A stretch of 29,197 nt of DNA from NCBI GenBank assembly GCA_026260175.1, contig JAKCWW010006719.1:1-29197 (forward strand), written 5' to 3'. The first letter of the stretch is position 1. Every line of letters starts with the position of its first letter. Both the position numbers and the translations under genes were made by a program. Source of the stretch: Reticulitermes lucifugus (taxonomy: Eukaryota > Arthropoda > Insecta > Blattodea > Rhinotermitidae). Below, one piece after another: positions 22,235-29,197 of the stretch. Below the pieces are notes generated by a model that was not told the DNA's origin, searched no databases, and worked only from the letters and a program-made list of their open reading frames with translations.

Positions 22235-22330
22235 CCTTGAAGATGGAGATGGCAGGTTACTCCAGAATGTTGTTACCCATCAGCCAAACTTCACGGTATC
22301 ACATCCTATAAGACCGTAATTCTGAAGTTT
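22235..22330 (+). repeat. Dispersed-repeat remnant with degenerate hammerhead-like motif C
   Basis: CCTTGAAGATGGAG (22235-22248) pairs GGAG with CTCC (22260-22263) and is followed by AGAATGTTG where other members have GAAACGTTG. I recall the downstream ACCCATCAGCC...CACGGTATCACATCC as part of a repeat widespread in insect genomes. It is clearly decayed (C3 of the core and GAAA both altered). Confidence 0.45.
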
Positions 22331-22344
22331 ACTCTCCTGGGAAC

Positions 22345-22695
22345 TTGAAACTTCTGGAATTCTGTTTAAGGACTAATCACCCTGAAGCCGGAGCGGAAGC
22401 TTCCCTGTTTATTGAAGTGAAGATAGCCATATCTGATCAGGCTACCCGCATGCAGTACGATGCTGCTTTTGTCCATTTCAGTCCTATAGATTTTCATGAT
22501 TTCTTCCAATTTTCTCTCATTCTTCAACGTCGTGCAGCCCTCCTTGCTTCCACCCATCCCCCCTACACTTCTGTTTCCTTAGTGTGCCTTACTTCAACTG
22601 CTATCATCTCTTTCCTTCTTTTAGGCTGCGTGCCGTCATTTATCTTACCAAGAAGTAGAGAGCTCTGTACACCTAATGACCCGCATTCAACATAA
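22345..22695 (+). other. 116-codon open frame, unrecognised
   Basis: The frame has a hydrophobic stretch near its C-terminal third (about residues 80-103) but no known domain. It starts within 15 bases of a decayed repeat and has no visible promoter or splice context. I judge it more likely chance than gene. Confidence 0.2.
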
Positions 22696-22772
22696 AGCTC
22701 TACCTGAGGCACCAGTAGCCTTTATTGTCGTACATTAATTGTAAACTTCAAATTTGGAATGTCAAAACAGTG

Positions 22773-23110
22773 CATATTTGCATAAAAAGGTTGAAAACTG
22801 CTGGATATGTGTATTGAACAGACTAAAAGTACTTCATAAGTGTACAGAACACATTAAAATTACTGCAAATGTGTATCGAACAGTGTGAAGAGCTGCATAT
22901 GTGTCCTGAACAGATTGAAATTACTGTATATTTATTACAAGGAAGAAAATAATTTCGTTTGTGTATTTAAAAGATTAAAATCACTTCATATATGCATTGA
23001 ACAGATTGAAACTATGCCTTCCTGTATTCAACAGATTTAAATTTTCTACGTCTGTCAATTGAGCAATAAAAAATAAATGGCATATGCAGAAGCGAAATAA
23101 AAAGTAGTTA
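22773..23110. repeat. Degenerate minisatellite, about 30.5-bp period, about 11 units
   Basis: Units begin at about 22773, 22803, 22835, 22866, 22896, 22927, 22956, 22987, 23017, 23048 and 23081, spacings of 29-33. The approximate consensus is CATATGTGTATTGAACAGAT followed by TGAAATTACT. Conservation is strongest in the GTATTGAACAGATT part; one unit (22927) is badly decayed. The even spacing despite heavy sequence drift indicates an old array. Confidence 0.85.
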
Positions 23111-23932
23111 AATATGTACCCTAAAATGTAATGTCCCCTTATACTCGTAAAGTACTTTATAATTTATTTAACGAAAAAGTCTTAATGATGTGACACATAC
23201 AGAACTTTGTTTACCTTACACCTATCGTTTTTCGCTTCTTTCCGCTACTCTGCCCCTTTTTTGGGTGGTCGATAGCGTGAGCTGCGTTAGTACGATAAAC
23301 AAGCCGACAGGAAGTGGCAGCTGATAATTATCAGATAAAATAATGACCCTGTATAATAATGCGAAATTTAGAATCGAGTAATATACCAATTAGTTTCGAC
23401 ATCGATTTGTGCTTGAGACACCTGCTTGTTTAATTCTTGGAAATGATATCGTAGAGTTTCTGTAGGCAATAACCACCTACCAGGCTACATTTTGACATAT
23501 GCCAAAGGACTGCACTCCAAAATATCTGCCGCCAAAGTCTTAAAAATACTTACATTAATGAAATTTGGCTAAATATAATACAGATATATTTTAATTTTCA
23601 GATTACATCCTTAGCATGTGAACGAATGTAGCATTAAACTATGTATGGGTGACATGGGTCTATACCTACAGGCACACTAATGACACTTTAAATGAAGATC
23701 GATATGTTCACTATTTTGCTCGTAATCGGCCAGACTAATTTCTCTAAATGATACTCCTACCACAAGCCGAACGGTTATACCCCTTCACGAATTATCCTCT
23801 GCAGGGTACACAAATTTGTAGGAGCTTGTGAGATTATGAAAACAGAAATTACTGTCGCATGTGTACGAGTTTCCTCTTACTGAAGTAATATATTATATTC
23901 CCCATTGAATAAGATATTATATTCCAACATAT
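23111..23932. other. AT-rich stretch, no gene recognised
   Basis: No supported feature. Confidence 0.45.
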
Positions 23933-24182
23933 ATCAAGTCTAAATTCTAAAAGGTTCTGACGACGGTATGTAACATTGAGAACGAATTGGTTTCTGGACT
24001 TTGTCCATCGTCCGGAAATGTAAAATCACGACGTTTCGGAAGCTGGATCTGCTTCCGTTCTCAGGTGAAGGGGGAGGGAGACATCTACTCAGTTGGGTCC
24101 CTTAAACTGAAACGTCGCGATTTTAGATTTCCGGACGATGGACAAAGTCCAGAAACCAATTAGTTCTCAGTAGATCAAGTCT
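23933..24182. mobile_element. Foldback insertion with 61-bp inverted repeat and 9-bp direct repeat; possible Penelope-like element end
   Basis: Arms 23977-24037 and 24109-24169 pair over 61 bases with three mismatches and no gaps, around a 71-base spacer. The block is bounded by ATCAAGTCT at 23933-23941 and 24174-24182, a candidate target duplication. The left arm runs into the hammerhead-like motif at 24026-24068, and the arms stop at the junction between its stem II and the GAAA box. No protein is encoded. Inverted, hammerhead-bearing termini are known from Penelope-like elements; the link here is inference. Confidence 0.65.
24026..24068 (-). ncRNA. Hammerhead-ribozyme-like motif D
   Basis: On the minus strand: stem I TCAC (24068-24065), CTGAGAAC (an imperfect CUGANGA box), stem II GGAAGC/GCTTCC (24056-24051 with 24043-24038, 7-base loop), GAAA (24037-24034), a 2-bp stem III AC/GT, the cleavage triplet GTC (C at 24030), then GTGA (24029-24026), the exact partner of TCAC. 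All pairing elements are intact; the core lacks the G of the GA step and has an extra C. A partial copy (GAAACGTCGCGA, 24109-24120) lies on the plus strand in the other arm. Confidence 0.55.
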
Positions 24183-24525
24183 GTTAACGAGGAATATGAT
24201 GGGGGACAGGACGACATAGAACTTCCCCTGGCTTCTCCACCATTTTGTGGTACGATGTCATCGTCATTCCTACGTCTTGATGTAAGACGACCAGTACGAA
24301 TTGGGATGGAAGTAACACCCTTTTATATCATGATTGTTTAATCAGCAAGGGATTAAAGAAATTGTAGCAATTTAGCAGTTTCTGTTCTTTGCTTTTTCTT
24401 TATTATCTTTCTCTTCTTAGGGTCCTTGTTCATATTCTTGTTAGAACCATGTTTATGTTTATTTCATTTTAAAGGTCATTGCTTTAGATTTTGGAGCACA
24501 CATTTTTGTTACTCTTTTATAATGA
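24183..24525. other. Unassigned stretch
   Basis: No supported feature. Confidence 0.4.
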
Positions 24526-24715
24526 TATACATCTATAATGTTAATTTTAATTTATTTGGTAAAGACATGAATATCGTAAAGAAAAACATGGAAGTGCTCT
24601 TAGATGATTGTAAGAAAGCTGGTGTATAAGTGAACGCAGAGAGACGTAATATCCATGTGTAGTTGTCATAATACACAAAACATTGAACGCATAAAGGTAT
24701 TTAATATTTAAGGTA
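24526..24715 (+). pseudogene. Non-LTR reverse transcriptase palm remnant
   Basis: YNVNFNLFGKDMNIVKKNME followed by VLLDDCKKAGV, a stop, then VNAERRNIHV lines up with the YADDVNLLG...IDTIKKNTE.L.DA.KE.GLEVN.EKTKYM segment of insect non-LTR reverse transcriptases. The catalytic YADD has decayed (no adjacent aspartate pair). Several stops follow, then HKGIYL-like traces of the next box. The motif order and spacing fit the palm subdomain. It is a dead fragment of under 70 codons, without endonuclease or thumb. The assignment rests on recalled family motifs. Confidence 0.65.
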
Positions 24716-25164
24716 ATAACATAAAATGTTCAGTAAATTCGGTTTCTAAGAATTTTGAATTGAATTCGATTATTAGTGTAGTTACTGGCATTCGGTTTCT
24801 GTGTGGATTTGAAAAGAGATTGATTTGTTTTTACTTTTCTTATGTCTTGCATAAACGCGAGGCACAGGGGCCTGGTTGTATTAATTATAGAGATGATTTC
24901 TATCAGTAAAATATAACTTTTGCATTACAAAATTAATAAATTAGTTGCTGAAATTTTGGGGACAGAGTACCAGTGTGTTTTATCATAACGTTTTCGCAGA
25001 AATCCATAAATACTTGTAACTTGTCTTTTAGAGGACTATATTTGTAATTTTTACGAAGAAATACAATGTGATATAGTTCTTTTTATCCTTCAGTAATGTC
25101 ACCCAGTACCAATCAGGCATCAGGCAGTGTACAGTATAAATTTATGTAAACGCGAAAGCAGATT
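24716..25164. other. AT-rich stretch, no gene recognised
   Basis: It may hold further decayed sequence of the reverse transcriptase remnant in its first 60 bases; otherwise nothing seen. Confidence 0.4.
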
Positions 25165-25443
25165 TGTCCCTGTTTGCGCCATGAAGGCGTATGGGGTAAG
25201 TAGAATTATATCTCCAGTCATTCTTACCTCGGCACTAGACGGAGGTGAGATCAGCTTCACCCCCCGGCTTCTTGTCCCTCGGGGTAATAGCTACAGGTAT
25301 CCACTGAGTAGGAGAGTAGGTGGGCCCCAGAGCCGGTTTGGACGTTTTGGAGAAGAGAAGAACCTCTTACTCTAGTCGGAATCGAACCAAGATTTTTCGG
25401 TCGTTCAGCCCGTACTCCAGTCACTATACTGATTGAATTACCC
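25165..25443 (-). mobile_element. tRNA-derived SINE, family 4
   Basis: On the minus strand the head has a weak box A (TAGTGACTGG within AGTATAGTGACTGGAGTACG) and an exact box B GGTTCGATTCC. The body is GC-rich (TCTGGGGCCCACC, CCTACTCAGTGGATACCTGT, GGGACAAGAAGCCGG) and ends with CTTCATGGCGCAAACAGGG. I recall similar read-through peptides (QTGSGAHLLSYSVDT) from insect assemblies. There is only one copy in the window, so its ends are estimated. Confidence 0.7.
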
Positions 25444-25445
25444 AA

Positions 25446-25911
25446 AGTACGTTGCCTCCCTATTGTGGAAACTTAGAAGTAAATATTTGTTGGCTCCATT
25501 TCCTAGTTTACTGTTAGATGATTATTAAATATATATACGTACAGTAAACTGTATCACTGTGCTAACAAGTCTCTTGCGTCTTTACAAGGTGGAAGAATTT
25601 CGGTGTTGGGAAAAAACATCCCAGTTTACTGTCACTCTTCCTCTTTATACTGGAAGTACCAATCTCCTTGATCGAGTCGTTAGTATTTCTCCTACGCAGT
25701 CGAGGCGGCGCAATTTTCTAATGAGAGACCGAAAATTGGTGATCCTGAGTAAGATTTTCCTTTGTTTTGCTCATTGCTTCGATTTGAATATTGGGAAATT
25801 TCACAGTAAATATCAGTCCAGATTCCGGCTAAGAGTTCGTGACTTTTCTCACTCTTTCCACGAATGGGCTAGGATAATGCGTTAGCGACAGTGACAGTCT
25901 CCCTGTCTCAT
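25446..25911. other. Unassigned stretch with a 108-codon frame
   Basis: The plus frame 25559-25885 is unrecognised, with no domain, signal peptide or splice context I can support. Confidence 0.3.
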
Positions 25912-25974
25912 ACTTCCCAGTTCAACATTTACACTTCTCACTTCAACATTTACACTTCCCAGTTCAACATTCAG
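25912..25974. repeat. 21-bp tandem repeat, three copies
   Basis: ACTTCCCAGTTCAACATTTAC (21 bp; last base C at 25932) is repeated at 25933 and 25954 with two substitutions in the second unit and a changed end in the third. Confidence 0.93.
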
Positions 25975-26968
25975 AAATCATTCACGCATTAGATGAAATA
26001 TAACCTGAGTATTTGAGAGTTGTTAAAAACATCAAGATTATTAATTGTACGTTAGCTGACAGTTACGTTGGCTTCTCGGAGTATGCAGGCTTTGTATTGC
26101 TCTGTTAAAGATGTCACTGAAGCAGGTACGCAGACTAATTACTCGACTGCTGTCCTTTCCATTTCCTCAGAACGACACTGACTCTCTTTTCATAGAAGCT
26201 GAAAAGTTTTCGCTGGATAAAAAGTTATAATTAATTGATGTTAGACCCAGTCACTTTCCTTCCGTAAATTTACTATATCCTGACTTCTCGAAGGATATTT
26301 TTATGTGACTCGGGAAAGGAACGTCACCGTGGGAGGATTTATTTTGATAAATCCACCCAAGTTCACCAGCGTGATGTTAAGGGATTTGTCGTCTCAGTCT
26401 AGGAAGCTAAAGGGGTGAACGAGCAATTTTAGGGGAAAGTCACTCCCAGAGCTTAAGGCCGTGCACACTGGTAACAGGGAGACTCTCGAACTCACTGTAG
26501 TTTTGTCCTTGTCTGGTCTACACACGGAGTGGACCGAGTTTGCAGAGGAAAGAGAAAACGTGGTGATACTGAAGAAGAGCAGAAACCATTAGCTGTTTTC
26601 CTTTTCTGCAATTCTATCCGAAGATGATGTGAAACTACATAGTTATGTATATATATCTATATATTATGCAGGGAGATAGCAAGAAAGCGGCAGACAACAC
26701 ACAGTGGCCCAGGTGCGCTGCAAGCTTCACTTAAGCTACACTGTAGAACCAGTTGTTAACCAAGAACGTTATATAGAGTGTTGATAACAATGCTTTGTAC
26801 ATTACTTATTTATATCACCATAAATATCCTGGTATTTTGTTCTACACCATTAAACATTCATAAGACAAATCGTTTCTAGTTCTAGTGTGTGGCTATAGAA
26901 GACAAAGAGTTTGGCTCCTGCGGTCTTAAAAATAAGCAAGTACTATTAAGACTCATACATTTTTACAC
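25975..26968. other. Unassigned stretch
   Basis: Apart from a TATATATCTATATATT run near 26648-26663, no feature can be supported. Confidence 0.4.
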
Positions 26969-27127
26969 TATGAAGCCGCTTATCCTCTTTGCCACTATGA
27001 AGCTGCTTATCATTTCTTCCACCCGAAGCCGCCTATCCTTTTCCTATTATGAAGCCGCTTATCCTTTTTCCTACTATAAAGTCGCTTATCCTTTTTCCTA
27101 TTATGAAGCCACTTATCTTTCTTCTAC
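26969..27127. repeat. Monomeric minisatellite block, six units of 25-27 bp
   Basis: Six diverged units of consensus TATGAAGCCGCTTATCCTTT plus a short TTCCTAC-type end, with lengths 27, 27, 25, 27, 27 and 26. Each keeps a small dyad around GAAGCCGCTTAT (AAGC-C-GCTT). The block runs directly into the higher-order repeat at 27128. Confidence 0.93.
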
Positions 27128-27614
27128 TATGAAGCTACGTGTATTTGTCTTTTCATGCTGTGAAGCCGCTTATTCTCTTTGCCACTATAAAACTGCTTTT
27201 TCGTTTTCACATTCCTAAGCCGTTTATCTTTTTTCCGCTATGAAACTGCTTATCCTTTTTCCAGAGATGAAGCCGCTTGTCTTTCTTCTACTATGAAGCT
27301 ACGTGTATTTGTCTTTTCATGCTGTGAAGCCGCTTATTCTCTTTGCCACTATAAAACTGCTTATTCTTTTTCACATTCCTAAGCCGTTTATCTTTTTTCC
27401 GCTATAAAACTGCTTATCCTTTTTCCAGAGATGAAGCCGCTTATCTTTCTTCTACTATGAAGCTACGTGTATTTGTCTTTTCATGCTGTGAAGCCGCTTA
27501 TTCTCTTTGCCACTATAAAACTGCTTATTCTTTTTCACATTCCTAAGCCGTTTATCTTTCTTCCGCTATGAAACTGCTTATCCTTTTTCCAGAGATGAAG
27601 CCGCTTGTCTTTCC
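27128..27614. repeat. 164-bp higher-order repeat (six sub-units), three copies
   Basis: Copies start at 27128, 27292 and 27456; the last ends about 5 bases short, at 27614. Each contains six sub-units of 31, 27, 27, 26, 28 and 25 bp built on the same GAAGCCGCTTAT core, with fixed per-position variants such as GAAGCTACGTGTATTTG in sub-unit 1 and CCTAAGCCGTTTATC in sub-unit 4. The copies differ from one another at only a handful of bases, far less than the sub-units differ among themselves. This shows a recent amplification of an older six-unit block. Confidence 0.96.
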
Positions 27615-28407
27615 CCATTGTGCAATAGTCACGGATATACACTGAAGGAGTATTGCCCTCGCGTGAATAATAAAGTTTTGTAATTACTAGTTTGTAATCC
27701 TTCCCTAAGCCACCACATAATCTGAAGCATTACAAAGAAATATGCAGCAAATATTCTTACCCAAAAATCTTGCAATTTAGGGAGTGGTAACTGTCTATAC
27801 ACACTACCATTCTTAATGTCCGTTGCCAGTTTCATGTAGTCCAGTTTACTTGCGACATGTTTCGATCTCAGCGGACCGTTTGCACAATTTATTTGTGTTG
27901 GATATTTACTGTTGCTCCTTTATGATATAATCATGCACATAAAGTATTTACCGAAATATTCTTACCCGAATATTTATATTACTCATGTCTCTTAGGAATT
28001 CTTGTTTAACAATAAAATCAGTAAAAACAAACTGTGTATTTTCCGTTTCTAAAACTTCATCTGATAAATATGTTTGTCATTCGTGCCTCATATTTTATGA
28101 TTTTAATTTTGTAATTACGAGCTTTGTAAGCGTACATGCAGCAATAATAATTTTTGTCTTGTTTTTCTTCATATTTTATTAGAACGTTGCCAATTAAAAC
28201 TGTTAGGTGGAGCAGTAATATTATGTTGTGGTGTGGAGAGTTTCATTTCTCGGTGATTTTCGAAAATTGTCCACTTTCTTTTGTTGATTTTTTGTTAAAT
28301 AAAAGCATGGGATTTATATTAACGTAAAGTCTTTCTGCAAAATATTGCATGTAAAGATTAATACCATGGTTATAACAAAAAAAATATAATTTCCAAATGT
28401 ATCTAAG
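27615..28407. other. AT-rich stretch, no gene recognised
   Basis: Near 27850-27872 the minus strand reads CGCTGAGATCGAAACATGTCGC, which resembles the hammerhead-like family without stem II. No gene is seen. Confidence 0.4.
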
Positions 28408-28445
28408 CCTAAAGATGGCTCACTCATCTCGAAACAAGTAGCAAG
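28408..28445 (+). repeat. Degenerate hammerhead-like motif E
   Basis: CTAAAGA (28409-28415) is one base from CUGANGA, then TGG...CTC with eroded stem II and GAAAC (28431-28435), followed by AAGTAGC. It resembles motif A (GATGATGGCTA...GCCGAAATATGTAGC). Pairing is poor, so it is probably a decayed copy. Confidence 0.35.
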
Positions 28446-28842
28446 TAAGCTAGGCGATTAGGTAATGATAGGTGAATGGTTGTGGATAATAAAACCGATT
28501 GTGTTATGGAGAGACAGTTATCAATCCCTAACTTAACGGAATGCGCATACGTAAATTACGTACAGTTTCATTAAATGAAGGTGATTTATGAATCTGACAA
28601 ACTTCCCGGGGACATTAATAAAGGGACTTTTGAGTAAAGAAAGGTGTAACGTGCGAGGTCTTACTAATATGGGTCCAGGTCGGAAACTTTAAGGAATGAT
28701 GTCAGCTAGAAGGTACTTACAGATATGTTAGATTACTTTTATATTGCTGTCACCGTGCATTTTCACTAATTCAATTTATTTTATTTACACCGACTAATGC
28801 ACACGTAAAACCACTTTTTTTAGTTTTTATTGTAAATTGTCA
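28446..28842. other. Unassigned stretch
   Basis: No supported feature. Confidence 0.4.
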
Positions 28843-28879
28843 CCCCTACACGTGTTTCGATCCTCGGATCATCAGGGGG
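28843..28879 (-). ncRNA. Hammerhead-ribozyme-like motif F
   Basis: On the minus strand: stem I CCCC (28879-28876), an exact core CTGATGA (28875-28869), a short stem II (TCC/GGA or, alternatively, GATC/GATC around CGAG), GAAA (28858-28855), a loopless self-complementary stem III ACAC/GTGT, A at 28847 after GT (a GUA triplet), then GGGG (28846-28843) pairing with CCCC. A very short, self-complementary stem III is typical of Penelope-type hammerheads thought to act as dimers. Two bases (T, C) between stem II and GAAA depart from the canonical core. Confidence 0.6.
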
Positions 28880-28939
28880 ATTTTTAAAAAGCCACTATCA
28901 CTTCAATTGCATATTTTGAAGGGTCCAATAGCACTCGTG

Positions 28940-29197
28940 TCTTAATATTTAGTTTTAAATATCTGAATTTTAAAATTCATAAAACACTAAAACTTATGAT
29001 TTATAAGTTAAAATCACAGTTAACATATTTTGGTTAACGGCATAGGTGTTGGTGTCAAGAAGAAACATACCACGATTCTTGACACCAACACCTATGCCGT
29101 TAACCAAAACATTTTAATTGTGACTTTAACTTATAAATCATAAGTTTTAGTGTTTTATGAATTTTAAAATTCAGATATTTAAAACTAAATATTAAGA
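28940..29197. repeat. Large palindrome, 122-bp arms, running off the window
   Basis: 28940-29061 pairs with 29076-29197 without gaps around a 14-base loop. I count four mismatches, clustered between about 29015 and 29035. The right arm is cut by the window end, so the true arm is probably longer. It starts 60 bases from motif F. It may be an inverted element end or an assembly fold-back artefact; the few mismatches argue mildly against the latter. Confidence 0.95.

Noticed and set aside
22345..22695. 116-codon frame as a host gene
   Set aside because: No known domain or gene structure and it starts just after a decayed repeat. Kept only as a low-confidence open frame.
26889..27218. 109-codon repetitive frame with YYEAAYPFSYY-type repeats
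   Set aside because: It is a translation of the minisatellite. The sub-unit lengths (25-31 bp) do not keep a frame, so no protein is being maintained.
27850..27872. An eighth hammerhead-like site on the minus strand (CTGAGATCGAAACATGTC)
   Set aside because: CTGA and GAAA are nearly adjacent with no room for stem II, so only a relic could be claimed.

Overview
The window reads as eukaryotic, non-coding, AT-rich nuclear DNA packed with decayed transposable elements, most likely from an insect. No open reading frame exceeds about 140 codons and none looks like a host gene. There are no bacterial-style operons, ribosome binding sites, rRNAs or CRISPR arrays. Several tRNA-headed SINE families and the retrotransposon tails resemble repeats I recall from cockroach and termite assemblies (Blattodea). 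That assignment rests on remembered resemblance, not on a search.

Layout. 1-1130: a 34-bp tandem repeat, a SINE of family 1 and a 5'-truncated SINE of family 3. 2960-3480: a 45-bp inverted repeat flanked by a 10-bp direct repeat, then a hammerhead-ribozyme-like motif. 3480-7630: mostly featureless. 7640-8760: a broken non-LTR reverse transcriptase tail (minus strand) next to a tRNA-like SINE head. 9976-10197: a second family 1 SINE (minus). 11691-11926: a frameshifted mariner transposase C-terminus. 12111-12142: a perfect 32-bp palindrome. 13420-17310: two further retrotransposon tails, a family 2 SINE remnant and a 489-bp hAT-type non-autonomous element with a near-perfect 8-bp target duplication. 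17432-20870: three more family 2 SINEs, one full family 3 SINE and a two-copy tandem repeat. 22230-23110: a hammerhead-like remnant and a regular 30.5-bp degenerate minisatellite. 23933-24182: a 61-bp inverted repeat carrying a hammerhead-like motif, bounded by a 9-bp direct repeat. 24530-24715: another reverse transcriptase remnant. 25165-25443: a SINE of a fourth type. 26969-27614: a minisatellite whose 6-unit block has been amplified three times as a 164-bp higher-order repeat. 28408-29197: two more hammerhead-like motifs and a 122-bp-arm palindrome running off the window end.

The most interesting signal is a recurrent fold seen at six places in five or more sequence contexts: stem I, a CUGANGA-like box, stem II, GAAA, a very short self-complementary stem III, a cleavage-type nucleotide, then the stem I partner. 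This is the layout known for hammerhead ribozymes of Penelope-like elements and retrozymes. Two of the six lie in or beside long inverted repeats. No copy has a fully canonical core, so activity is not claimed.
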